From: Hymenobacter frigidus
GTDB taxonomy: Bacteria > Bacteroidota > Bacteroidia > Cytophagales > Hymenobacteraceae
Reading direction: 5' to 3'
Assembly (NCBI RefSeq): GCF_014640435.1
Contig: NZ_BMGY01000009.1
Span: 1-64,000, forward strand
DNA length: 64,000 nt
Position numbers and translations under genes: made by a program. Under the pieces are notes generated by a model. It was not told the origin of the DNA, searched no databases, and was given only the letters and a program-made list of their open reading frames with translations. Shown here piece by piece: positions 50,237 to 59,051 of the stretch (positions are counted from its first letter, which is position 1; each line of letters opens with the position of its first letter).

Positions 50237-50811
50237 TTTGGAACAGCAAACGCCGCAAGCTCCGCTAACTCCTTGGCCAACTGATTTTGCCAATCTTCCT
50301 GCTTGTCGACGAAATGGCCGTACTTCGTTTCGTCGGCGTATTGGATTTGACGTTTGTTAGCCGCTTCGTAAGCGAGCCTGATTAGGTCATCCATACTGGG
50401 CTTGCCTACCCAAAGCATGCGTTTGGCACTGGCCCGTAGCTCCTGCCGGAGGCGACGAGCGGCGACTTCGTTGATGTCCCACAAGGTTTGCATGTAGCGA
50501 AGCTGCAATTCCGTGCCCAGGCGGTCGGTCGAATCGAGGTAGGAACCGGAGGTATCAAAGACGTTTTGCACAACCTGGTTGGCCCGCTTGCCGAACAAAT
50601 CATAGACATTCCCGTCCACTTGCATCCCCAGGTTGCCCACGCTCTGGTTGAGATTGTTCCGTGGACGTATGCGAAGCTGGAAATCGCTGGCTTGTAAGTA
50701 GCGGGTAGGGCTCCATTGTAAGTAGCCAGCCGGCAATGGTTTTCCGGGCTGAGCACGGCTGGAATACCCAAGCAAAAGCATGCAGCAAACCAGTAGATAG
50801 CGGGTATTCAT
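50233..50811 (-). CDS. Secreted protein of unknown function
   Basis: A 192-residue protein with a signal peptide (LLVCCMLLLGYSSRAQ). The mature part is helical and charged, with DFQLRIRPRNNLNQSVGNLG near 43-62 and a C-terminal stretch of polar helices. No domain is recognised. Its start is 4 bp from the stop of the APC permease gene upstream, so the two are probably co-transcribed. Confidence 0.7.
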   Translation of the reverse strand: MNTRYLLVCCMLLLGYSSRAQPGKPLPAGYLQWSPTRYLQASDFQLRIRPRNNLNQSVGNLGMQVDGNVYDLFGKRANQVVQNVFDTSGSYLDSTDRLGTELQLRYMQTLWDINEVAARRLRQELRASAKRMLWVGKPSMDDLIRLAYEAANKRQIQYADETKYGHFVDKQEDWQNQLAKELAELAAFAVPN

Positions 50812-50815
50812 GCGA

Positions 50816-52240
50816 TTATTCCTCGTAGGGCTGAACCGATTTGCTTTGATATGGCCAGCGGCCCAAGCTCCGGCTCCAGAGCAGAAACGCGCCCGTGCCC
50901 AGGGCCATCATGCCCAGCGCGGCCAGCTGGAAATACACCTTGAAGTGCATGCCAGCCCACGTCACTTCGACTGGCGCAATGCCCACGAACACGAACAGCC
51001 ACACGATGATGGCCAGCACAACGGGCAGCGGGTAGAGCGGCATTTTGAACGGCAGTGAGGCCGTGCCGCGCCGGCGGCGCAGCAGCATCAGCCCCACGGC
51101 CTGGCCCACGAACTGCACCAGAATGCGCATGGCCAGAATGGCCGAAATCACCTCGCCCAGCCGGAACAGCAGGCTGAACACGAAGCCCACGCCGCCCAGC
51201 AGCAGCAGCGACACGTAGGGGAAGTTTTTGGTGGGGTGCAGCTTGCCGAAGATGGGCAGAAACTCGCCATCGGCCGCCGCCGCGTAGGGGATGCGCGAGT
51301 AGCCCAGCAGCACCGCAAACAACGACGCGAACGCCACCAGCAGCACCAGCGCCGTGGCGGCCTGCGCGGCGGCTGGCCCATACAGCCGCTCCATAAATAC
51401 GCTGATGATGAACTGCGATTTGTCGCCGGCACTGGCCTGCCAGCCCTGCACCTCCTGCCACGGGATAACGGTGCCCACGCTCCAGTTCAGCAGTAGGTAC
51501 AGCGCCGCGATGCCCAGAATGCTCAGGAAAATGCTGCGCGGAATCACCCGCTGCGGATTCACGATTTCGGCCCCCAGGTGGCACACGTTGTAGTAGCCGA
51601 GGTAGGAATAGATGGTTTTGACCGCCGCCTGGCCCATGGCCGCCGATATCAGCAGGCCCGGCAGCGCCGAGAAGCCGCCCACTGGGAAAATATCGACGTG
51701 GTGGTTGGGGTGCGTGAGGCCGCCAAAAATCAGCCAGCCCATCAACCCCAGCACGCCCACCCACAGCGCCACGCCCAGCTTGCCAATGTCCTCGATGCGG
51801 CGGTAGAGCAGCACCACCAGCAGCAGCACCACCGTGCCGGCCACGGCCTTGGGCTGCCACCATTCGGTCATCGGCACGAGGTAGCCGAAGTACTGAGCGA
51901 AGCCAATGGCTCCCGAGGCCAGTACCAGCGGCGACTGAATAAGCGTCTGCCACACGTAGAGAAACGACATGTAGCGGCCCCACTTGTGCTCGCCATACGC
52001 CAGCTTGAGAAAACGGTAGCTGCCACCGGCTTCGGGGTAGGCCGCGCCCAGCTCGCTCCAAATCAGGCCATCGACGGCGGCCAGCGCCGCGCCCACCAGC
52101 CAGGCCAGCAGGAAATTCGGCCCCATAAAGCCCATCACGAGCGGCAGGGTGACAAAGGGGCCAATGCCCACCATGTCAATCATATTGAGAGCAGTAGCTT
52201 GAACCAGGCCGAGACGGCGCTGCAGAGTGGGTGCGGACAT
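50816..52240 (-). CDS. APC-superfamily amino-acid permease
   Basis: A 474-residue inner-membrane transporter with about 12 helices. TM1 carries the family G-x-G-type motif NMIDMVGIGPFVTLPLVMGF, followed by WLVGAALAAVDGLIWSELGAAYPEAGGSYRFLK typical of amino acid/polyamine/organocation permeases. The substrate cannot be set. The start MSAPTLQRRLG at 52240 fits the family better than the ATG at 52267. It is 4 bp upstream of the small secreted protein gene. Confidence 0.9.
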   Translation of the reverse strand: MSAPTLQRRLGLVQATALNMIDMVGIGPFVTLPLVMGFMGPNFLLAWLVGAALAAVDGLIWSELGAAYPEAGGSYRFLKLAYGEHKWGRYMSFLYVWQTLIQSPLVLASGAIGFAQYFGYLVPMTEWWQPKAVAGTVVLLLVVLLYRRIEDIGKLGVALWVGVLGLMGWLIFGGLTHPNHHVDIFPVGGFSALPGLLISAAMGQAAVKTIYSYLGYYNVCHLGAEIVNPQRVIPRSIFLSILGIAALYLLLNWSVGTVIPWQEVQGWQASAGDKSQFIISVFMERLYGPAAAQAATALVLLVAFASLFAVLLGYSRIPYAAAADGEFLPIFGKLHPTKNFPYVSLLLLGGVGFVFSLLFRLGEVISAILAMRILVQFVGQAVGLMLLRRRRGTASLPFKMPLYPLPVVLAIIVWLFVFVGIAPVEVTWAGMHFKVYFQLAALGMMALGTGAFLLWSRSLGRWPYQSKSVQPYEE

Positions 52241-52363
52241 GGGACGAAAGTAGCGCCCAAGTGCCATAGCATGGACTAAAAGCTGCTGCCAGGGCTTTCC
52301 AAACCCGCTGGCGGCAGTTGCGTAAGTCCGTCCGTTGCTTCTTACGTTTCTTCGCTTTTTTCT

Positions 52364-53311
52364 ATGGCTGGCAGTTCTTCAAAAATAGTGGTGTACGGAG
52401 CCATCGGGGCCAATCTGGCCATTGCCGTTTCCAAGTTTGTGGCTGCCTTTTTCACCGGCAGCGCGGCCATGATGTCGGAAGGCATCCACTCGCTGGTCGA
52501 CAGCGGCAACGGCGGGCTCATTTTGCTGGGCATGAGCCGCAGCGCCCGGCCCGCCGATGAGCGCCACCCGTTCGGCTACAGCAAGGAAATCTACTTCTGG
52601 ACGGTTATCGTGGCGGTGCTGATTTTCGCCGTGGGTGGCGGCATGTCGCTCTACAAGGGCTACCAGTACCTGCGCCACCCCGCTCCCCTCACCGACCCCA
52701 CCTGGAACTACTGGGTGCTGGGCCTGGCCATGGTATTTGAGGGTGTGGCCTGCACGTTGGCCTACCGCGAGTTCCGCAAGACCCAGGGCGAGCAAGGCTT
52801 CTGGCAGGCCCTGCGCACGAGCAAAGACCCGGCGGTGTTCGCCATTCTGCTCGAAGACCTGGCGGCGCTCGTGGGCCTGGTCATCGCGCTGGCCGGTATT
52901 TACCTTGGCCACCTGCTGAATAACCTGTACTTCGACGGAGGCGCTTCCATGGCCATCGGGGCGCTACTGGTGGGCATGGCGATGTTTATGCTGCGCGAAG
53001 CCAAGGGCCTGCTGTTGGGCGAAGGGGCCAGCCCGAACGTGCTGCGCGGCATTGAGGCCCTGGCCCGCCAAGATGCCGGCGTGGTGCGCCTGCGCCCCCC
53101 GCTCACTATGTACCTCGGCCCGGCCGATGCCATCCTGGCCCTCGACGTTGCCTTTCACGACCACCTCACGGCCGTGGAAGTAGAAGAAGCCGTGCAGCGC
53201 CTGCAAACCGCCATCAAAGCCCAGCACCCCGAGTTTCGGCAGATTTTTATTGAGGCCTCATCGCTCACCGGGCACCCGGCCACGGCCCGGCCCGCCCAGC
53301 CCACCGCCTAA
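52364..53311 (+). CDS. Cation diffusion facilitator, ZnT9-like (tandem copy 1)
   Basis: A 315-residue CDF transporter that exports divalent metal such as Zn2+ in exchange for protons. Six hydrophobic helices are visible, with TM2 metal motif H42-x-x-x-D46 in SEGIHSLVDSGN and HPFGYSKE after it. The TM5 segment is SKDPAVFAILLEDLAALVG, where the usual His-x-x-x-Asp is replaced by Glu-Asp; the same form is known in SLC30A9 (ZnT9)-like proteins. A C-terminal cytoplasmic domain follows. It is a tandem duplicate of the next gene (gap 69 bp). Confidence 0.9.
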   Translation: MAGSSSKIVVYGAIGANLAIAVSKFVAAFFTGSAAMMSEGIHSLVDSGNGGLILLGMSRSARPADERHPFGYSKEIYFWTVIVAVLIFAVGGGMSLYKGYQYLRHPAPLTDPTWNYWVLGLAMVFEGVACTLAYREFRKTQGEQGFWQALRTSKDPAVFAILLEDLAALVGLVIALAGIYLGHLLNNLYFDGGASMAIGALLVGMAMFMLREAKGLLLGEGASPNVLRGIEALARQDAGVVRLRPPLTMYLGPADAILALDVAFHDHLTAVEVEEAVQRLQTAIKAQHPEFRQIFIEASSLTGHPATARPAQPTA

Positions 53312-53380
53312 GCGCAGCCCCAGGGCCTTACCCCACCGGGCGCGGCCAACGCCAGGCCCCGCTCTCACGTATGGCACGGC

Positions 53381-54328
53381 ATGAGTTCAGCCGCTACCTC
53401 TTCCAAACTTGCCATCTACGGGGCCATTGGGGCCAACATTGCCATTGCCGCCAGTAAGTTTGTGGCGGCGGCGTTCACCGGGTCATCGGCCATGCTCTCG
53501 GAGGGCATTCACTCCCTCGTCGACAGCGGCAACGGCATTCTCATCCTCCACGGCGTGCGGCAGGCCGAGAAGCCCGCCGATGCCCGTCATCCCTTCGGCC
53601 GCAGCAAAGAGCTGTATTTCTGGGCCCTGATTGTGGCCATTCTGGTGTTTTCGGTGGGCGGCGGCATGTCGTTTTACGAGGGCGTGGAGCACATCAAGCA
53701 CCCCGCCCCCATCACCGACCCCACCTGGAACTACTGGGTGCTGGGCTTTTCGCTGGTATTCGAAGGCGTTTCCTGCTTCCTCGCTTTTCGGGCTTTCAAT
53801 GCCGACCGGGGCGATTTCGGCTTCTGGGCCGCGCTGCGCCGCAGCAAAGACCCGTCGGTATTTGCCATTCTGCTCGAAGACCTGGCCGCCCTGCTGGGCC
53901 TGATGATTGCACTGGCCGGGGTGTACTTCGGGCACCTGCTGAATAACCCGTACCTCGACGGGGCCGCCTCCATCGGCATCGGCGCGCTGCTGGTAGGCGT
54001 GGCCATTTTCCTCATTTATAAAACCAAGGGCTTGCTGGTGGGCATGGGCGTCGACGACGAAACCCTGGACAACATCGGAAAAATCGTGCGCGCTCAGCCC
54101 AACATCGACCAGGTGGGCCCGCCGCTCACCTCCTACCTCGGCCCCACCGACGTGGTGCTGGCCCTCGACGTAGAATTTGCCCACCACCTCACGGCCGAAG
54201 AGATAGAATTCGCCATCGACGACCTGCAAGATGCCATCCGGGTCCCTTACCCCGAGATGAAGCGCATTTTTGTGGAGGCCAAGTCCCTGTCGGCCCGCGC
54301 CTCGTCTCAGGCCCAGCCAACCAGCTAG
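53381..54328 (+). CDS. Cation diffusion facilitator, ZnT9-like (tandem copy 2)
   Basis: A 315-residue paralogue of the preceding gene, colinear over the full length (YGAIGANIAIAASKFVAA, H44-x-x-x-D48, then SKDPSVFAILLEDLAALLG). Differences concentrate in the soluble C-terminal domain and the loops, so metal specificity or regulation may have diverged. A strong terminator follows at 54362-54414. Confidence 0.9.
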   Translation: MSSAATSSKLAIYGAIGANIAIAASKFVAAAFTGSSAMLSEGIHSLVDSGNGILILHGVRQAEKPADARHPFGRSKELYFWALIVAILVFSVGGGMSFYEGVEHIKHPAPITDPTWNYWVLGFSLVFEGVSCFLAFRAFNADRGDFGFWAALRRSKDPSVFAILLEDLAALLGLMIALAGVYFGHLLNNPYLDGAASIGIGALLVGVAIFLIYKTKGLLVGMGVDDETLDNIGKIVRAQPNIDQVGPPLTSYLGPTDVVLALDVEFAHHLTAEEIEFAIDDLQDAIRVPYPEMKRIFVEAKSLSARASSQAQPTS

Positions 54329-54361
54329 ACCGACCGGAACCCCGGCGGCCCTATTGGGGTA

Positions 54362-54414
54362 AAACAAGCGGCGGCCCGCCCCGGCATTGAGCTGGTGCGG
54401 GCCGCCGCTTGTTT
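54362..54414. terminator. Terminator after CDF pair
   Basis: Perfect 18-bp arms (AAACAAGCGGCGGCCCGC and complement) with a 17-nt loop; the stem ends in GTTT on the + strand. It closes the CDF operon and supports a later start (54432) for the next gene. Confidence 0.82.
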
Positions 54415-54431
54415 CACGCAGCCCCTGGCCA

Positions 54432-55649
54432 ATGGCTTTTCCCACTCCCGTAACCCCTCCGTTTCGCTCCTTTTGGTGGGGCGGCTACGAGTGCACCGAC
54501 CAACTCAACGCCTTCGGCCACCGCGTCGATTTCCTGCCCCTCACCGGCCATTTGCAGTTGATTAATGAGGATTATGCGGCGCTAGCCCCGTTCAGTGTCC
54601 GCACCGTGCGCGAGGGCATTCGCTGGGCCCAGATTGAAAAGACGCCGTACCAATACGATTTCAGCACGGTGCAGCTCATGTTGGAAGCCGGCCAGCGTCA
54701 CGGCATTCAGCAGGTGTGGGATTTGTGTCATTTCGGCTATCCCGACGACCTCACGCCGCTGCACCCGCTGTTTGCCCAGCGCTTCGCCGCGCTCTGCCGG
54801 GCCTTCGTGGCGTTCTACCGTTCGCAGCGGCCCGACGATGTGCTCGTCGTCACGCCCATCAACGAAGTCAGCTTTATTTCCTGGCTGGGTGGCGACGCCC
54901 GGGGCACCGCGCCCTACTGCAACCATCAGGGCTGGGAAGTGAAATACGGCCTGATGCGCGCCTATATCGAAGGGGCCCACGCCCTGCGCGAGGCTGACCC
55001 CAGTATTCGCATGCTCACCACTGAGCCGCTGGTGAACATTGTGCCACCGCTCAATGCCTCGGCCCGCGAGCGCAGCTGGGCCCGCGAAGCCCACCGCAAC
55101 CAGTTTCAGGCCACCGACATGCTCAGCGGCCGAATGTGCCCCGAGCTGGGCGGCCACGAAGGCCTGCTCGACATTGTGGGCTTCAACTATTACTACGACA
55201 ATCAGTGGCAGAACGGCACCCCCAACAAACTGGGCTGGCGCGACGATGTACCCGACCCGCGCTGGGTGCCGCTGCGCACGCTGCTGCGCGCCGCCCACCG
55301 CCGCTACAATCGCCCCTTTGCCCTCACCGAAACCAGCCATCCGGGCGTAGACCGCCCCGCCTGGCTGCGCATGATTGCCGAAGAATGTACCGCCGTGCTG
55401 CGCATGGGCCTACCACTGCAGGGCATCTGCCTGTACCCCATCATCGACCGGCCCGACTGGGACCACCTCGATCAGTGGCACCAGTCCGGCCTCTGGGATG
55501 CCGACCTGAGCCGGCCCGGCCCGGCCCGCGTGCTGCACCAGCCCAGCGCCGAGGCCCTGCGGCAGGCGCAGGCCCTGACAACCGCCGCCATGCCCGACGG
55601 GCGTGGGCAGCCAGCAGCCGGCAGCCTGGCGCTGGGCCGCGTGTCGTAA
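54432..55649 (+). CDS. GH1-like (clan GH-A) beta-glycosidase
   Basis: A 405-residue cytoplasmic-looking enzyme without a signal peptide. WWGGYECTDQLNAFGHRVDF opens the barrel, E145 in TPINEVSFIS is the expected acid/base, and E300 in ALTETSHPG the nucleophile. The spacing of about 155 residues fits a clan GH-A barrel of the GH1 type but is shorter than classical GH1 enzymes. The substrate is unknown. The start at 54432 lies after the terminator; an earlier in-frame start would lie inside it. It is not near any operator copy. Confidence 0.8.
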   Translation: MAFPTPVTPPFRSFWWGGYECTDQLNAFGHRVDFLPLTGHLQLINEDYAALAPFSVRTVREGIRWAQIEKTPYQYDFSTVQLMLEAGQRHGIQQVWDLCHFGYPDDLTPLHPLFAQRFAALCRAFVAFYRSQRPDDVLVVTPINEVSFISWLGGDARGTAPYCNHQGWEVKYGLMRAYIEGAHALREADPSIRMLTTEPLVNIVPPLNASARERSWAREAHRNQFQATDMLSGRMCPELGGHEGLLDIVGFNYYYDNQWQNGTPNKLGWRDDVPDPRWVPLRTLLRAAHRRYNRPFALTETSHPGVDRPAWLRMIAEECTAVLRMGLPLQGICLYPIIDRPDWDHLDQWHQSGLWDADLSRPGPARVLHQPSAEALRQAQALTTAAMPDGRGQPAAGSLALGRVS

Positions 55650-55669
55650 GCGGTTCCTATTTTTAGGCC

Positions 55670-56161
55670 ATGATAACCACGGCTTACCTCGATTCGCCCT
55701 TGGGCTTGGTAGCTCTCACCGGCTCCGATGCGGGGCTAAGCGCGATAAGTTTTCACGGCACTGAGGGGCAGACGGCCATGGCTTTGTCCGCCGTGCCTGC
55801 CTGTTTGCAGGAAGTGCACCGCCAGCTGCAAGCATACTTCGGGCACGAGTTGCGCGAGTTCAGCCTGACCTATGCACCCGAAGCGGGCACCGAATTTCAG
55901 CGCCAAGTGTGGCAGGCGCTGAGCGGCATCGGCTACGGCCGCACGGCTTCGTACCTCGAGGTGGCCAAGCGGCTGAACAACCCCAAATCGGTACGGGCCG
56001 TGGGCGCGGCCAATGGCCAAAACCCGCTGGCTATTGTGTGGCCCTGCCACCGCGTCATCGGGGCCGATGGCAGCCTGACGGGCTACGCCGGCGGCCTGCA
56101 CCGCAAAAAGTGGCTGCTGGAATTTGAGCAGCCCACGCGGCAGGGCGGGCTGTTTGGGTAA
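55670..56161 (+). CDS. ogt: Methylated-DNA--protein-cysteine methyltransferase
   Basis: A 163-residue suicide DNA-repair protein taking alkyl groups from O6-alkylguanine or O4-alkylthymine. The active site IVWPCHRVIGADGSLTGYAGG and the helix-turn-helix segment VWQALSGIGYGRTASYLEVA are clear. It lacks an AraC-type Ada domain, so Ogt is the better name. It is 20 bp after the GH1-like gene and is probably co-transcribed. Confidence 0.94.
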   Translation: MITTAYLDSPLGLVALTGSDAGLSAISFHGTEGQTAMALSAVPACLQEVHRQLQAYFGHELREFSLTYAPEAGTEFQRQVWQALSGIGYGRTASYLEVAKRLNNPKSVRAVGAANGQNPLAIVWPCHRVIGADGSLTGYAGGLHRKKWLLEFEQPTRQGGLFG

Positions 56162-56191
56162 TTGCAAAGGCCACTCGTGAACACGTGAACC

Positions 56192-56286
56192 CGTCATGTC
56201 GAGCGCAGCCGAGACATCTCGCGTGCAGCAGTAATCCAATCGTTCAACGATTCGAGCGAGATGTCTCGGCTGCGCTCGACATGACG
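56192..56286. repeat. Long-hairpin intergenic repeat (copy D)
   Basis: Perfect 31-bp arms, left starting CGTCATGTCGAGCGCAGCCG, with a 33-nt spacer. It lies between the convergent ogt and alpha/beta hydrolase genes. The arms match those of the copy at 24951 over almost the whole length. Confidence 0.9.
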
Positions 56287-56297
56287 AGCTTTCTAAC

Positions 56298-57182
56298 CTA
56301 CGCGCCCACCATCTTCAGCAGACCCTGATAGATAATATTATCCTTCCAATAAAGCTGCAACACCATGGGAATGTGGTGCCGGCCGGGAATAATGGTATAA
56401 GGCGCCGGCTGCCCAATGGCCTTGAGCCGGTCGCGGAATCGCCCCGAACTGCCGCTGATGCTGGGGTAGGTTTCGCCGCCGATGTAGAACAGAAACGGTG
56501 GGATGCCGGGCCGTATTTTGTAAATGGGCGACTGCTGCTTCCACACGGCGGGGTCGTTGCCGAAGGGCACGAGGTACTGCTGGTCGCCCTCGTACTTCAT
56601 TTCTTTGAGGTAGCTGTACATATCCAGGCCGGCCGGGTCGTCCATGATGGCCCCGCGCACCGGATTTTGGGGCAGGCCGTGGGCGGCCAATAGGGCATCA
56701 TCGATAGCGAGCAGGGCGGCCAACCCGCCGCCGGCCGAGTGGCCCATTACGAATACCCGGGCCGGGTCGCCGCCGTATTGCTTGATGTTTTGCACGGTCC
56801 AGGCCAGGGCGCGGGCGCAGTCGGCGGCCTGCTCGGGCACGTGCACGGGCGGCGCGAGGCGGTAGTTGATGAGCACGGCCACCACGCCCTGCTTGGCCAG
56901 CCGCCGGCCAATGAAGGTGTAGATGTTCTTACTGCCGCTGGTCCAGCTGCCGCCGTGAATGAACAGCACCACCGGGCAGCCCGCCGCCGTGGCGGCTTTC
57001 TTCTTGGGCGAATACACGTCCAGAATGTGCCGCTCTCGGTCAAAATCAGGAGCCGAAGCGGGCACGTAGGCCACGTCTTTGGCGCGGCGGCTGGGGCGGG
57101 CCACCACGTATTCGGTGGCCAATATGACTACGATAGCCGCTAGCAGCAGCGCTACGGGAGTCAGCAGAATAAAACGACGCAT
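56298..57182 (-). CDS. Alpha/beta hydrolase (carboxylesterase-like), membrane-anchored
   Basis: A 294-residue esterase. The start at 57182 (MRRFILL) begins a signal-anchor helix (LLTPVALLLAAIVVILATEYV). The HSL/BD-FAE-type motifs are HGGSW (oxyanion hole), GHSAGGG with nucleophile Ser, and a C-terminal GRHHIPM with the likely His. MDDPAGLDMYS may contain the acid. The substrate is unknown; acyl esters are plausible. Confidence 0.88.
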   Translation of the reverse strand: MRRFILLTPVALLLAAIVVILATEYVVARPSRRAKDVAYVPASAPDFDRERHILDVYSPKKKAATAAGCPVVLFIHGGSWTSGSKNIYTFIGRRLAKQGVVAVLINYRLAPPVHVPEQAADCARALAWTVQNIKQYGGDPARVFVMGHSAGGGLAALLAIDDALLAAHGLPQNPVRGAIMDDPAGLDMYSYLKEMKYEGDQQYLVPFGNDPAVWKQQSPIYKIRPGIPPFLFYIGGETYPSISGSSGRFRDRLKAIGQPAPYTIIPGRHHIPMVLQLYWKDNIIYQGLLKMVGA

Positions 57183-57382
57183 AAGACCAATAAACAGGAA
57201 TAAAACCTCTGCCCATTGCCGGCAGAATGGCTCACCTACGCCCCCGGGCCGGCCACAGTTTGCGCGTTCGCGCAGAAGGAGAGCAGCGGTCCGTGCCGGG
57301 CTTGGCTTTATCTTTGTCAGCAACCGCGCCGAGCCCTTTTTTAGGTGGCTGGTGCTTTCTCATTATTTATTTATTCGTAGCC

Positions 57383-58153
57383 GTGCTCGTTTCCGTCACT
57401 TTCAAATCTGTTTCGCGGGCGCTGGCCGCCACGCTGCTACTGAGCCTGCTGGTAGCGCCGCGCGCCCAGGCCCAGCGCAAGGGCAAGCCCGTGAACGCCG
57501 ACGGCAGCCTGGCGGCCCCAGCCCCAGCCCCAGCCCCAGCGCGCCCGGCCCGTCTGCAGCCGCTGTTTGGGGGTATCACACCCGCCCAAGCCACTCAGGT
57601 TATCGGCGAAGCCCGACTGAAAGCCATTGCCGCCAGCTTTGCTTCCGCTGCCGAGGCCAGCACGTTTTTCTCCACCAAGGGCTACGAATACCTCAGCGAG
57701 AACCAGCCCGATACGGCCGCTTACCGCTTCAATCTGGCCTGGTTGCTGAATCAGCAAAATGCCGATGCCTACCACGGGCTGGGCATTGTGGCCAGCGCCC
57801 AGCCCACGCCTGATGCGGCCATTGGCCTGCTCGCCAAGGGCTTGGCGCTGACACCAGCCAGTGCGCCCATGCTCAGCGACCTGGGCATCAGCTACCTCAT
57901 TCGCTACGGCCTCACCAAGAAGAAAAAAGACCTGACCGCCGGCATGGACCTGCTGCAGCGCGCCACCACCCTCGACCCGGCCAACGCCGTGGCCTGGCAG
58001 CAGCAGGCCCGCGGCCTCTACTACCAGGAAAAGTACCCCGAAGCCTGGGCCGCCGTGCACAAAGGCCAGGCCCTGAACGTGAGCAGCCTCGATTTCAGCC
58101 TCATCAGCGACCTGCAAGCCAAGCTGCCCGACCCGCAGGGCATATTCAAATAA
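57383..58153 (+). CDS. TPR-repeat secreted protein
   Basis: A 256-residue exported protein with a signal segment ALAATLLLSLLVAPRAQAQ, an Ala/Pro low-complexity linker (APAPAPAPAR), and at least three TPR-like repeats (STKGYEYLSENQPDTAAYRF, NADAYHGLGIVASAQPTPDAAIGLLAKG, NAVAWQQQARGLYYQEKYPEAW). TPR proteins mediate protein contacts. No ATG precedes the signal peptide properly; I chose GTG 57383, while an ATG at 57227 would add 52 residues that do not look translated. Confidence 0.72.
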   Translation: MLVSVTFKSVSRALAATLLLSLLVAPRAQAQRKGKPVNADGSLAAPAPAPAPARPARLQPLFGGITPAQATQVIGEARLKAIAASFASAAEASTFFSTKGYEYLSENQPDTAAYRFNLAWLLNQQNADAYHGLGIVASAQPTPDAAIGLLAKGLALTPASAPMLSDLGISYLIRYGLTKKKKDLTAGMDLLQRATTLDPANAVAWQQQARGLYYQEKYPEAWAAVHKGQALNVSSLDFSLISDLQAKLPDPQGIFK

Positions 58154-58230
58154 AACGGGTAGTATAAACGGATTTCGGCGGTTTGGGCGTTGAGAACCGT
58201 ACAAGTAGTTTTTTATCTTATTTGGAAAGT

Positions 58231-58965
58231 ATGCGGTTTCAAGCGTTGATTTTGGGAGTAATGGCCGCTGGCCTGTTTAGCAGCCAGGCCGCCCAGGCCC
58301 AGCACCAGCGCCAGGTGCGCCACTACAACAGCCAGGGACGAGCCTACTACCGTGGGCCGCTGCACGTCACGCTTGGCGGCGGCACGGCGCTTTACAATGG
58401 CGACCTGGGCAACAGCCCCGGCGATAATTTCCTGAGCCCGGCCCTGAGTGTGGGCGTGCGCTACCGTCTCACGCCCCACCTGCACTTGGGCAGCGAATTT
58501 TCTTACCTGAAGATGGGCGCGCGCGACAAGGCCAAGGAGCGGGGCCTGGCTTTCACCAGCACCAATGGGCTGGGCACGGTACTGCTCCGCTTCGACCTGC
58601 TGCCCGATGAGTCGGTGTTTGCCGCCTCCATGACCGAAGCGCCGATTTTCCAGCTCTACGTGCAGGGCGGCGCGGGACTTTTGCTTTATGACCCAAAGTC
58701 CTACGTAGGCACCGAGCGCGCCACCGGCGACACTTCTTTCCTGGCGCCGGAGCGCAACGACTACCCGGCCCTGGCCGGCGTGGCCCCGGTGGGGGCCGGC
58801 TTCACCGTCCGCGTCATCGATAAGCTCCGCGTCGGCCTCGAAGGAAACTACTACTTCACCACCACCGACCACCTCGACGACATCAACCTGCGCCTCGGCG
58901 GCGCATCGGCCAGCAACGACGGCTTTGGCACGGTGATGCTCAAGCTGGATTATTCGCTGGAATAA
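58231..58965 (+). CDS. Outer-membrane beta-barrel protein
   Basis: A 244-residue protein with signal peptide (MRFQALILGVMAAGLFSSQAAQAQ) and an eight-strand-like barrel: alternate-hydrophobic strands such as LHVTLGGGTALYNGDLG, SVGVRYRLTPHLHLGSEFSYLKMG and GTVLLRFDLL, ending FGTVMLKLDYSLE. The family is DUF6089/OmpW-like porin-type; no specific function can be given. The start at 58231 was preferred over the TTG at 58183. Confidence 0.82.
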   Translation: MRFQALILGVMAAGLFSSQAAQAQHQRQVRHYNSQGRAYYRGPLHVTLGGGTALYNGDLGNSPGDNFLSPALSVGVRYRLTPHLHLGSEFSYLKMGARDKAKERGLAFTSTNGLGTVLLRFDLLPDESVFAASMTEAPIFQLYVQGGAGLLLYDPKSYVGTERATGDTSFLAPERNDYPALAGVAPVGAGFTVRVIDKLRVGLEGNYYFTTTDHLDDINLRLGGASASNDGFGTVMLKLDYSLE

Positions 58966-58995
58966 GTGCCGGCACTACCCAAAACCAGGCACAAA

Positions 58996-59031
58996 AAAGA
59001 GGCCCGTCAGCATTAGCTAACGGGCCTCTTT
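58996..59031. terminator. Bidirectional terminator between barrel protein and M4 protease
   Basis: 12-bp stem AAAGAGGCCCGT / ACGGGCCTCTTT with a 12-nt loop, A- and T-rich on both sides, between the convergent genes. Confidence 0.82.
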
Positions 59032-59051
59032 ACTTAAGCTTAGCAGGAAGA

